Shown: positions 46,776-57,479, counted from the stretch's first letter. The stretch is DNA of 64,000 bases from Cinclus cinclus (GCF_963662255.1 NC_085049.1:28056142-28120141), one strand, 5' to 3'. The notes: generated from the letters alone by a model not told the origin. Numbers and translations are program-made.

Positions 46776-49112
46776 TAAAAAGGATGACTCTGTGAGAATG
46801 CCAGATTTATTTTGGCAGATATGGCTACTAATTCACATCTACTATAACTGAGAGACATGATCTGAATTTAGGATGTCTCTCTATTTATAATCCATTTTTT
46901 ATCTTAATAAATATTTGTGATTTGTTTATCTGACACAGATGACATGTTTATTATTACAAATAAGCTTCTTGGTCATGATTCACATTGGTCTCTATTACTT
47001 TGGACTGTTTTCATTTATCTGTAGGCAGCTCATTCTGTTTTATATATTCTGTCACAGTTGGTTGTGTTTTGCCTTTTTGTGCTGATCTCTGTAAAAAAGG
47101 TCCAAAACATCACATAAAAAATTAAAACCCAATGAGAATGTGTCCAAAATCACCACTCTATGACATCCATCCAGCAGTAATTTCAATGGGAAACAGAGTA
47201 TAAACCTGAGCAGATGGGAAGCTTTTAAACAAATCATCATTCAAGTCATCAGCAAATAGCTCCAGCTCCTTTAGAATCCAGACATGTATGCTCTTCAAGT
47301 CTTACAAGATGGACTTCAACCCAACTTTCAGGTTTTGAGCTTCCTTTTGACTGTACTCTCAGCATGTCTTTATAACAAATATTCAGCCATTCTCTTCAGC
47401 TTACTGAGTGCACTAAAGGTACCTTTCTGCCCCTTTTTGCACATTTGCTTTTCTTCCACAACTTCCACACCAGTCTTGGCTGCAGACCAAACATCAACCT
47501 TCTCCCTGCCTCAGTTCTGCCCAGCACAGTGACTGACAGCCTGTGCACCCTCAGTCCCTGCCTTCTGTCACTTCCACCTGTGTGTTTTGTTGCTCAATCC
47601 ACATCAGTTTTTGTTCCCCACCATCCAGCCACTGTTACTGCCTGTGGCTCCTTAGCCCTCCCTCCTTCCAGGGACAAGACCTTTTGTCCTTTGCCATTTC
47701 TTTGTTTCCCAAGGTGAGCACTGCAGAGAGTGCTGCAGGGGGAATGAGTAGCTGAATTGTTATCTCTGCATGGGATGGAACGACAAAGCAGTGCTGCTGT
47801 GAGCTGTGGGGATTGCTTTCTTTTTTCATTTTTTAAAAATGAGTATAGTATTGTTTCAGAAGATACTTTTGCTCGCTACCTGAAAAGATCTTCTCAGCTG
47901 CTCTCACTTGAGAGGTGTACAAATAAGGTAGCTAGAAAATCGGTGGGGAATTTCTCTCTGGCCAAGGTAAATATTGTAAGTTTTCAGCTGCTTGTCTTGT
48001 TGCCAGATTGGCTTCAACCATTGCCAAAATCACATCAGTTGTGAAGAAATCCACAAGACTGAATGGCTTGCACCCAGAGCTTAACCTTATGTTAAGCTAA
48101 TTCATGCAACACGAAAGCTAGACCTGTGATCTGCCACCATTTGACCTATCTCCTGCTCTTTAGGGGTCTCCTGAAACAGAGGGCTCTTCTGTGTCCTTTG
48201 CATGAGGCAGAAGTTCTACCCTGGAGAGTCAGTTGCAGCTGTGTAGAATGGTGGTGGATGTCTGAAACAATTCCGTTGTGTTCCTCAAAGAAAACTCAGG
48301 AGCAAGTTCTTTCAGTTTTGGGTTTTGTTTCTTCATATGCTCCTTGAAACTATTTCAGACACCAAAATGGAACACAGACATATTTGTCACAAGTCAGCAT
48401 GTCTGAGCAGAAGGGATCCTGTCTACAAGCAGATTTGAAGGCAAAAGCTGACCTGAACAAAAGCCTGATCCTGTAAATAATGAGCGACAAGAGATAGGAG
48501 CACATCTCAGCAAACATTTGGGCTGCCTCTAGCAGTTAGACCATGCTGCATAGCAGGAAGTCTGGAAGATTACCTCAAAAGCCAAAAAATCTCAAAGATT
48601 CAGGTTTTTAGAAAATTACATCATTTAAAGAGATCAGTCCATTTATCTTGCTAAAAATAATATCATCGGGTGATTTGATCAGTCACCTTCAAGGAGAGAA
48701 AAAAAATTAGGATTAAGGAGCTCTTTACCCTGGTAGAGAATGGCATAATTACTCATGTCTGGAAAATTAAAAGAATAACTTCATATGAGTAAAATATTCC
48801 AACTTGTAAACTACGACAGAGACTAACCACAGTGACAAAATATCATGGAATGAGACATTCTCTACCTTTTACTATCTTCCCAGTGGTACCAGAAACATTT
48901 CTGGAGATATATTTTTCTTAAACTCATGTTCCAAGCTGCATGAGATTATACAGTATGTAGACATCAGGCCAGATGCTTTATTGATTTATCCTGGCCTTAA
49001 TTTCCCTGAGAAGTCAGCATCTGCTTACCCCTGTTATGAAACCTGTGCACAGACCAAACAAGCCACACTGTCAAGGTGAAACAGGACTGCACTGAGGGTT
49101 TGTAATCAGAAA

Positions 49113-49548
49113 AGGCTCTCTCTGCTTCAGATGAGGATTGAGTAAAGGCAGGAAGAGTCCTCTGGTTTCTTCATCTTTGGTCCTGCAGCTAAAACTAGGT
49201 ATTGTGGTCTTCAGTCCTACCTTCTTTAAGCTGAATTCTACAACAAGGTGAACTTTCTTGTGTTGGGGCTGTTGAATTGTTAATTCATACAGATAGCACA
49301 GAATTAGAAGCAAAGGGAAAATGTCTTCTATATACCAAACATAAAGAGTTGAAATGTGGTAAGGACAAATGCTGCGGCTTCTGTCCATTTCTTTTCTCTT
49401 CAGTGGAACAGTTAAGCTGACATAAATATTTTAAACAGCTGCTCATCAGAAAAATGCTGTATTGTAGCCTGAGCTGAAATGTATCCTGTTCATGAATGCT
49501 TTTGTTATCTTGATGGTATTTGATTTCTGCCATTGCAGAAAAACCTTC
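49113..49548 (-). repeat. Left arm of a diverged inverted repeat pair
   Basis: The reverse complement of this segment aligns along its length with 49,967-50,407. An exact 24-base match (49,267-49,290) contains ATGAATTAACAATTCAACAG. Other shared blocks are TTTGTCCTTACCACAT, TGATGAGCAGCTGTTT and CACCTTGTTG. By eye about three quarters of positions agree, with small indels. Repeat family unknown. Confidence 0.85.
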
Positions 49549-49966
49549 TAGCTGGAGTATGAGTTTACCCTTAACATTATTCTTTTTTTTTAATCTTTTT
49601 TTTTTTTTTTTCCTGTGTATCTGGTACAAGGTCAGATCACACAAACTTGTCCCCTCTGAGAAACTCCATGTAATTGGGAGCCAGTCAGATGATATTAGGA
49701 GAATCAAGCTCATATTCAGGTTGTTTTTGTTTTTTTTTCATTTTACTGCAGTATTTACAAAAGACTGAACAACTGTCAGCTCAACAAAAACCTGACTGAC
49801 TCTGAAGAAAATGTCTCTATGTAGCTTTTGCTCTCTAGAATTAATCAATTAAGTGGACAAAGCTTAATTTCATGAAAAAGGCAGGAGATAATGTAACTAG
49901 CAACATGAAAAGGGGAAGTGCAGTCTGAAAAGAGACCTTGATTCCTTTTAATTTGCAGTAAATAAC

Positions 49967-50407
49967 AGAAGGCTGCAGTAGCACAGTTCAAATACAGTCA
50001 AGATTTTAAAATGTGTCAAAACCACACATCTCAACTAAGGCTACAATCCAGAATTTGTACCTTCTCTGATGAGCAGCTGTTTTAAATATTTATATGGCAG
50101 TTTAGCTGTACTCAACTGAAGAGGCAAAAAACCCAACCAAAATTGAAAGAAACTGAAGTATTTGTCCTTACCACATCTCAGCTCTTAATGTTTGATTTAT
50201 AAATTGAGATATTTTCCATTGCTTCTGGTTTTATGGTATCAGTATGAATTAACAATTCAACAGCCACAACACAAGAGAGACAGAGATTTCACCTTGTTGC
50301 AGATGTCAGGACTGCAGACCACAACACCTGGCTTTCAGGTGCTGGACTGGAGGCTGCCAGAGAACTACTCCCACCTTTACTCAGTGTTCACCTGAAGCAG
50401 AGGAAAC
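49967..50407 (+). repeat. Right arm of a diverged inverted repeat pair
   Basis: Partner of 49,113-49,548, in opposite orientation, separated from it by about 420 bp. The 24-base exact block is at 50,242-50,265. In one frame both arms read ELTIQQPQHK within short open stretches. That could reflect either a shared coding ancestor or simply the exact nucleotide match. Confidence 0.85.
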
Positions 50408-50452
50408 ACTGCTGTTGATTCCAATGTTTTCTAATTACAGGCACTGAGTGGT

Positions 50453-50520
50453 GTCCTGTGTGATTGCGGGCAACTCACTTCTCATGTGTTAGCTTCATTT
50501 TATCCATCTGTTTAACAGCT
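50453..50520 (+). repeat. MIR/CORE-SINE-like fragment
   Basis: CCTGTGTGATTGCGGGCAAC followed by TCACTTCTCATGTG and TTTTATCCATCTGTTTAA parallels the conserved MIR core (tgtgacc-ttgggcaa-tcactt ... tttcctcatctgta). It lies immediately right of the inverted-repeat arm. Confidence 0.5.
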
Positions 50521-52228
50521 GTAAGCAGATAGTGACTTGGCTTGGACTCAGGATGGTGAAATATCTACTCATTGATCTGGACAGTTTTGGATGCAGCTTC
50601 AAATGAAAGAAGCCTGAATGAAAGAAGCATTCAGGAGATGCACTTTTTTTTCCTCTGTCCATAAATTATGCATGAGAACATTATGATTGTCTTGATTCTA
50701 CCCTCTATTTTGAAATTATTCATCTAATATCTGCAGAATTTTTTTTCTTTCTCCAGGCTGTTTGCAAGCAGTTCTGAGACTCTCCACCTGAGCAGCTGCT
50801 AAATTCCAGGTGAGACTAAAAATGCCCCCATCTTCCCCCAGAAATTGGAATGACAGATGGAAATATAGGACCATGATTCTTACATCTCTTACCATCTTTT
50901 ACTCTACTTCTGTGGGGTTTTGCATGGTTTGTGCTATGTTTCCTTGTGTGTTCTCCTTAAGAATTCAGATCTGATGGGAAATATCATCTGTGAGGATTTT
51001 ACTTGCCTTTCTGATAGGAAGAAGGAGAGAAAATGTTAGGTTAATTGAGTTGGCCAACATTAAACGTGCCTTTCCTTAAGTACCAAGGACTTGATCTTAA
51101 ACATCAATAATTTTTGTTGTATTTCATGTCCTTGTACACACCTTCCTAAATTCTCTTTCTCCTCAAACAAAGACAATAGAAATGCAGGTCTTATAGAAGT
51201 ATAAAAATCCTTATCATAAGCTTATGGTAATAATTCCACAGAATCTTAGCTGGGAACCTAAGGTATATGCCCTGATTCTCCAACCAGAAGCACTTTGGAT
51301 ACTGAATTACCAGGGCTAAGTTGTTACCTTGCAAGGCTGAGGCATGGAAGGTGGAGGAAATTGGGATCAAATGCAAGAAATGAGGCAAAGGCTGCCTGGT
51401 TTTGCTGTGATGACCTCCTGTCCAAGAGGAGACAGAGTGTAACTGAGAAGGGAATGCCTCAAACAGAATTTCTAATGGAAAAATAGGGAAGTCTCTACCT
51501 GTCAAAAAGGCTGGAGTGATTGCATCAAGTTTCAGTGAGGTGTTGAAAATTAAAGTGAGATTAGGACCTCTCAGAAAATGTTACAAGAACATTTTGCAGT
51601 GAAAGTTTTTCTGCAGTTGAAACACCTAAAGGTGTTACTACCTTCCATATCATGCATGCTTATTATTATGCCTTTATTTATGGATTAATTTTACTCTGAG
51701 TTAAATAGCTAAAGAAATATAAAATTAAATCATGTAGTGTTAGACGTTTTCACTAAATCCTGGGGCCTGACTCATTTGCATTTTGTTGTGGCTTTATAAT
51801 GCATGCTTATTTTAATTACTACTGCTGCACTTTATTTGTAATTGTCTGCAATGCCCAAGCACCTTGCTAAGTGGATAAGGAAAGCACTTTATTCCATAAG
51901 AACATAATTAATCCATTATTATTCATTATTATTTTTTTCTGGAATGGACTGAAAATAATCAGTACTTTGAAAAATACAATACCAACAAATTATCTATGGC
52001 AAAAATAATTTTAACAGAATTCAGATTTTCCTTATCTTCGCCATTGTTTCCTTCCAGAGAATATCTCTCCTAAAGAGAGAAGCTGCAGCATTTAATGACC
52101 TGAAGTTTGGGCTAAATGCCAAAGATGCTTGAAATCAGAAATCTGTTTTGGTGTGTGTGTGTGGTGTCATCATGTGTTTCACCCCCTCTTGTCCCTCCTG
52201 CTGCATCCTCTCTGCCCAGCTTCCTGCC

Positions 52229-52280
52229 TGGCCTTGGACAAATCATTTAACCACTCTGTGTCTGCTTTTCCCTTTTTCTG
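52229..52280 (+). repeat. MIR/CORE-SINE-like fragment
   Basis: GGCCTTGGACAAATCATTTA-ACCACTCTGTGTCTG-CTTTTCCC closely follows the MIR core pattern. Flanks are not recognisable, so only the core survives. Confidence 0.5.
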
Positions 52281-53213
52281 ATGCCTACAATCCTACCACT
52301 CACCTTCTACAAAACAGCATTCCACCAGGTTGCAGAGCTTTGCAAATGATGTGTGCTAGGTATTGTGGCAGCATAATCAAAGGGTATGGCTGGATAAATG
52401 AGGAGGTGTTTTCTGGCTATGCAGGATCTTGCTTGCAGAGAGAAAGAAGACATCCAGTTTCTAGTGATGTGCTTGCAGATTCCTCCTGGCTGGAGAAATT
52501 CCTCCCCATCTTTACTGAATTTTCTTATTACAGAGGATTATGCAACTCTATTAACACTTGAAGTTTTGTAAGGAGATCCTTGCACAGTCCCTCATGTTAG
52601 GCACAAAAGCATTCTGCTGCATTTCCTTTGTCACATGCTCTCTTTAGAAACCTGGAAGGTCAGGGCTGGTTGTAGCATTTTTGTCCACCAGGCACCACAC
52701 CTGCACAGAAAACAGGTTTGTTCCGTATTCTCCTACTAATCTGCTTGGCTTTATCTTAGCAATACATGGCTGTAGGTCTCTGTTTTTATGACAAAGATTT
52801 ATTAGTACAAATTATGTTGGTCAAGCAAATTAAAGATGCAGAAAGAATGAGCGAATACATCAGGTTCACTCTGTGCAGTAAAAATCACATCTTCTGATAG
52901 GCGTTGAAGCACCATGACACAAGACTTCCAAGCTGCTTTGCCCCAGCCCAAATCATTCAAATCAGGATTACTTTTTCTTTTTAGTTAGTATTTCCTTAAG
53001 AATACATGCCATGACCTGGTTGACTTTACCTGGATAGACCAGTGTGATGTCTATGACCCTTATTTCTTCATCTCTTTTATCCAGCTGAGCTGCAAAGGAA
53101 TATGATGTCCGCTGCAAAACCAGAACTCTTCACAGGGCTTGCCTTAAGATTTAAAACAGCCTCCTCTGTTCTGCCAAATAAGCAATCTGTGCCTGAAGTA
53201 TTTCCTAACAACG

Positions 53214-53216
<3 letters not shown>

Positions 53217-53255
<39 letters not shown>
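53217..53255. repeat. (TG)n microsatellite
   Basis: About nineteen uninterrupted TG units. This is a likely polymorphic locus in the intergenic region. Confidence 0.98.
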
Positions 53256-53257
<2 letters not shown>

Positions 53258-54540
53258 CTATATGTATGAATGTGCACATAGCCCCCGTTTGTATGCCAGA
53301 ATCTACCAATCCCAAAGCATGTTATTTCCACTGCTGTCCCTGGGCTCTATTCCTGTGAGGCAAGAGTGAAATACTGCTGTTCAGTAGTGTCTTTAAAAGC
53401 AGACAGCATGCCAGCACAATTTCTCAAACTATCACTTCCACTCTACCCCAAACATAGCTTAGGTGTTTTCACTTCCTGTCTTCTTGCATGTGCCTTTTTT
53501 CACATTCCCCTATAACCATCCCTCCCCTTGCTAAATAATGCCAGTTTCTTAATGCTCAGTCAATCTCCTGTCATAAAACACTAATGAAACACTAGGCAAT
53601 GAGATGGAGGAAAGTTTCCCGTACAATTTTCCAATAAAATCCTAACTGTGTCCGATTTGAATGGTTATACTCCTTAGAGCTCACTCTGGAGTCTTTCCCC
53701 ACCACACAGGGGACATGTGGCAACATTTCTTGATACCCCAAAGCCACTTCTAAGTGCTTGGAAGAGAACTGTGAATAGCAGCTCTGATTTAGGGGGAGTC
53801 TGTGAACAGTTTCTAATCCTGATTTTGTTTGCATCAGTTTGCATTCCTAAGGCTGTCTGTGAACAGAAGAGACTGGAAAAACACCTTTCAGCTCATCTGA
53901 AACAGAGATTCTCTTTCACATTTCTTCTTTCCCCACTTCACGAAATCCTTGCTACAGTGCAGGTTTTGCTGATCTGAAAAGGCAAAATGAGAGTAGCTCT
54001 ACACTCAAAATCACTTAAAACCAGTCACTCTTTGCTCTGTGGCCTTGTACTTTTTGCACAACGAGTAAAATCTATTGGCATGCTTGTCTAAAACCTGGCT
54101 GCTCATGATGCCTCCTGGATCTTCTGCACTAATAGTGATTGGATAGGATTTTACCCATTACAGAAATAACTTCATGGATCTACACAGAAATTCCTGAAAA
54201 TAATTTTATTATCCTTAGCCAGGTTATTTACTGATGAGTGTACTAGAAAGCACACAGATAGCCTCTCACACTTACGGCTGTAAGTTTGCAAATACTTATG
54301 GCTGTGGATAAAAAAGGGAAAGAGAAGGCATTTCTTGAAAAATGAAGAAAACCTGCATGGAGTCAAACAGCAAAGGCCCTGCCTATCAGGTCTCACATCT
54401 ATAGCACCTACACCACCAGCAAAAATCCACAATAAGCCTTTCTTCCAAAAAACCAAAAGGACACCAAAAATCCCAAACAAGTTCCTTTAACATCCATTTT
54501 CCTCAGAAACTGCTTCTGAGAGGTTTAAGCCTGTATTCCA

Positions 54541-54987
54541 GTTACATGAAGGACATTGAGCTGTTGCAGCAAGTCCAGAGAAGGGTAATGAATTTGGTGA
54601 AGGGTCTGGAGCTAAAGTCATGTGAGAAGTGGCTGAGGGAGCTGGGGGAATTTAGCTGGGAGAGGAGGAGGCTCAAGGGAGACCTTATCACGAAAGGAGG
54701 CTGTAGTGGGGTGGGGATCAGGCTCTTCTTCCAGGCAACCAGCAACAGGGCAAGGGGAAATGATGACAAGCCACTCCAAGGGAGGTCTGGGTTGGATATT
54801 ACAAACAAATTTATTCACTGCAAGACTAGTTAAGCATTAGCACACAGGCTGTCCAGGAAGTTTGGAAGTCTCGAACACAAGCAGACATGGCTCTTAGGGC
54901 TATGGTTTAGCGGGCATGGTGCTGTTCAGTCAAAGGTTGGACTTCATAATCTTGGAGAACGTTTCCAACCCCAACGGTTCTATGTGT
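54541..54987 (+). mobile_element. CR1 LINE fragment upstream of the IQSEC3 CpG island
   Basis: GTCCAGAGAAGGGTAATGAA, GTGGCTGAGGGAGCTGGGGG, GAGGAGGCTCAAGGGAGACC and a 3' end of TTGGACTTCATAATCTTGGA...TTTCCAACCCC...GGTTCTATG match CR1 read forward. It ends about 150 bp left of the CpG island. This is the only plus-oriented CR1 seen here. Confidence 0.92.
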
Positions 54988-55330
54988 CTAACCAGGTAAG
55001 CTAAAGGCAGTGACGTTATCAAAACGGCAGCCAAAACTAGACACAATTATTCATGTCACTTTGGAAAAAAAAAAAAAAAAACAACAAAGAAATCACTAAG
55101 CCACCCTGGAGAACGAAAGCACAGCAACACTCAGAAACGCCCGTCGGGGAGAAGGAGAAGACCGGGTCCTGGAGGGGCTGCGAAGCGCTCCGCAGAGCCC
55201 GAGGGCACCGGCCGCTCGCCTCGGCAGTGCAGCGAGACGGCAGCGGCACCCGGGCGGGCAGGAGGAGGCGGTGGGCAGTGGTGCCGAGGGACCACCGGGA
55301 CGGGACCGAGGGACTCCGGGGACCGAGTTC

Positions 55331-55357
55331 CCGGGACCCCCGGGACCCCCGGGACCC
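55331..55357. repeat. Tandem 9-bp repeat in the IQSEC3 CpG island
   Basis: Three perfect copies of CCGGGACCC, with imperfect relatives on both sides from about 55,286 to 55,375. The unit is GC-only apart from one A. In one frame it spells a Gly-Pro-Pro pattern, which is a by-product of the repeat. Confidence 0.95.
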
Positions 55358-55616
55358 CCGGGGCCCACGGGACCCTTGCCCGGGGGCCGGGCGCCTCCCG
55401 CGCGTGCGCGGCGCGGCCGGGGGCGGGCCCGCGCGGGGGCCCCTCCCGCCCGCTCCCGTCCCTGCCCCTCCGCGGGAGCGCGCGGCCCCCGGCGGCGCGG
55501 GTGCGCGTGCCCGTGCGCGCGGGGCTGCGAGGCGCGTGCCCGCATCCCGCACCGCTCTCGCCGGAGCGCCGGCGGGCTGGCGTGCGGGCGGCGGGGCCCG
55601 CGCCGGCGGCCGGGGC

Positions 55617-56110
55617 ATGGAGAGCCTGCTGGAGAACCCGGTGCGCGCCGTGCTCTACCTGAAGGAGCTCACCGCCATCGTGCAGAACCAGCAGAGCCTC
55701 ATCCACACCCAGCGCCAGCGCATCGACGAGCTGGAGCGGCGGCTGGACGAGCTGAGCACCGAGAACCGCAGCCTCCGCGGGCAGCAGCAGCAGCAGCAGC
55801 AGCAGCCGGCCCCCGCCGAGCCGTCGGCGGCCCCCGCCGAGCCGCCCCAGGGCCCCCCGCCCGAGCAGCCCCCGCCGCCGCCGCCGCCGCCGGGCCAGTC
55901 CGACCCGCTTCAGCACCACCAACAGCTCCCGGCTCAGCCGCCGCCGCCCGCGGGCAAAGCGGCACCGGCGGGGCCCGGCGGCGGCGGGCGGGCTGCCGGC
56001 CACCAGCACCCCGCCGAGAAGGACGGCAGGGACAAGGGCTGCTGCGCCGCTCTGCTCCAGCACAAGACCCCCCAGGCCATCGGTAAAGGCGTCCTGAGCC
56101 GGAGAGCGGA
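55617..56110 (+). CDS. IQSEC3: IQSEC3 first coding exon (IQ motif and Sec7 domain ArfGEF 3), partial gene
   Basis: IQSEC3 (BRAG3, SynArfGEF) activates ARF GTPases and acts at inhibitory postsynapses with gephyrin. This exon encodes residues 1-164 plus two bases. Residues 1-52 ([20 protein letters not shown] onward) match the conserved N-terminal coiled coil of the family almost exactly. A variable region follows, with eight glutamines (57-64), eight prolines, and Gly/Pro/Ala-rich sequence. The exon ends with a conserved CCAALLQHK...GKGVLSRR segment. The start has G at -3 and G at +4. The donor is GCGGA|GTAAGT. The IQ motif, Sec7 and PH domains are encoded further right, outside the window. 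The polyglutamine run differs from my memory of the human protein at that site. Confidence 0.96.
55782..55805 (+). repeat. IQSEC3: (CAG)8 within IQSEC3 exon 1
   Basis: Eight pure CAG codons encode polyglutamine directly after the conserved coiled coil (SLRG). Proline and CCG runs follow within 100 bp. Purity suggests recent slippage. Confidence 0.97.
55869..55892 (+). repeat. IQSEC3: (CCG)n polyproline run in IQSEC3 exon 1
   Basis: Seven CCG triplets within an eight-proline run in the variable part of the protein. Confidence 0.9.
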
Positions 56111-56739
56111 GTAAGTGCGAAAGGGGAGAGGGGGCGGGCAGGGGTGGCGGCGGGGAGCGGGAGGGGAGCGGGCTCTCTCCGGGCCCGCATCCAGCTAGGC
56201 ACTGGGTTATACCCCCCTGCAGCCTCGGTAGGAGGGAGAGGCGGTGTGTGGGTGGGTGGGGAATCCCTCCCTCGATACGTTCTCGGGGAGAGCAGGCAGA
56301 GTGCGAAGAGAAGCCAGGATGCTGCTTCCAAGACGCATCAGCCTCCCGGTTCAGCGCGCTCATTCCTGTGGACAAGTGTCTGTAGCCCGTTTGGAGCCCC
56401 TCGGGCAGCTCGCCCGCGGTGCTCACACACGGCATCGTGCCCTCATTGTCCGTCAGAAATAAGTCTGTGATCGACCATGAGCGCGGTTTAGCACAGGCAC
56501 GGAGAAGCCTCACAAAACACAGCAGCGTTGTGATCTCTTCTGCTTGCCTTAAGTTGCTGGTACCTGTTAAAAAAAACCCCATCATCCCTGGAGTGAGCTG
56601 GGGTTTTCCTGCCCTCACTGATGTAAGGGTTGCATTATACTGCACGTGATGTGTATAGGTTCATAGAGATACAGTCGCTGTACTTGGGTTTGACATTTAG
56701 GATGCTTATCGCCCTTGTGTGTGGGTCGTTTTTGCCCCT

Positions 56740-56880
56740 GTTTTTTTTTTTATTTTTGTTGTTTTGCTTTGTTATTGATTCTGGTTTTTTTTTGGTGGGT
56801 TTTTTTTTTTTGTGGGTTGGTGGGGTGGCTTGGTTTTTTTTTTTTTTTTTTTTTTTTTGGTTTTTGGGGTTTTTATTTGG
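56740..56880. repeat. T/G-rich low-complexity tract
   Basis: Long T runs, the longest close to 30 bases near 56,834-56,860, interrupted by GG, GGTGGG and GGGG. It lies about 650 bp inside IQSEC3 intron 1. Confidence 0.9.
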
Positions 56881-57479
56881 TGAGTGGCACCTGACATTGA
56901 TCCAGCTCTCCAAAAGGAAAAAGTATCTTCAGTGAAAAAAGCTTGACTACTAGTACTGGATCCTGAAATGTATTGCATGTTCATGAATGTATAGTAAACA
57001 AGAATGAGCATTCCAGCACTATAGGTGGTGGAAAGGGCTACTATTGAAGAGCAACATTTTCTTGGATTATGTATTCAGTATATGCCATCAGTTCACCAGC
57101 TGCTAATTACAGCTGTAGTCAGTATTGTAATTTCCTTTGTTTAGGCACTTGGAAAGCAGGGGGATGTTTTCTGGTTGAAAGCCAGATTTAGTAGAAGTTA
57201 GAAGGAGAAGGAGCATAGTTTCTGCTGTGGCTTCTTTTAGATAAGAAAGAAACTAATATAAGTAGTAAAACTAGATCAAATGTCTTTCCTAGAATTGTCT
57301 CTATTGTCTTGGTTATAGTGATGTCAAAACAATTGAAGTGTTCAACACACAAGCACATATGAAGCACACAAATGAATACACAAGCCCAAAACATCTTCCT
57401 TGTCTCTTTTGACAATTTAAATAAAGCGACCCTTCTCTCTCGTGTTTGCTTTGAATACACAAGCAGAACTACAACCATG

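Larger units (their letters stand above)
37990..54540. other. Intergenic region between the divergent WASHC1 and IQSEC3 promoters
   Basis: About 16.5 kb of AT-rich DNA without a recognisable gene. Contents: a palindrome at 38,273-38,300, an A tract at 40,140-40,158, a 23-bp tandem duplication at 40,072-40,117, and a tRNA-SINE-like remnant at 42,035-42,112. Also present are a CR1 at 45,514-45,800, an inverted repeat pair at 49,113-50,407, MIR-core-like pieces at 50,453 and 52,229, and a TG microsatellite at 53,217. Open frames up to 142 codons show no family resemblance. Confidence 0.7.
55135..56240 (+). promoter_or_regulatory. IQSEC3: CpG island, IQSEC3 promoter and first exon
   Basis: A sharp transition near 55,135 leads from AT-rich, CR1-derived sequence to very CpG-dense DNA that continues past the exon donor to about 56,240. 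There is no TATA box. Alternating GCGCGTGCGCG-type sequences at about 55,397-55,412 and 55,501-55,522 resemble NRF1 sites. A (CCGGGACCC) tandem lies at 55,331-55,357. The transcription start should lie within this island, but I cannot place it. Confidence 0.8.

Noticed and set aside
49285..49713. 142-codon minus-strand frame in the left inverted arm
   Set aside because: It includes a lysine run from a poly-T tract and does not align over its length with the other arm's frame. Treated as repeat DNA rather than a gene.
54618..54818. Open frames on both strands at 54.5-54.8 kb
   Set aside because: They lie within a truncated CR1 and are not intact reverse transcriptase.
55317..55380. Collagen-like Gly-Pro-Pro repeats in one plus-strand frame
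   Set aside because: They arise from the CCGGGACCC DNA tandem. The frame is not that of IQSEC3, has no ATG of its own there, and no collagen domain follows.
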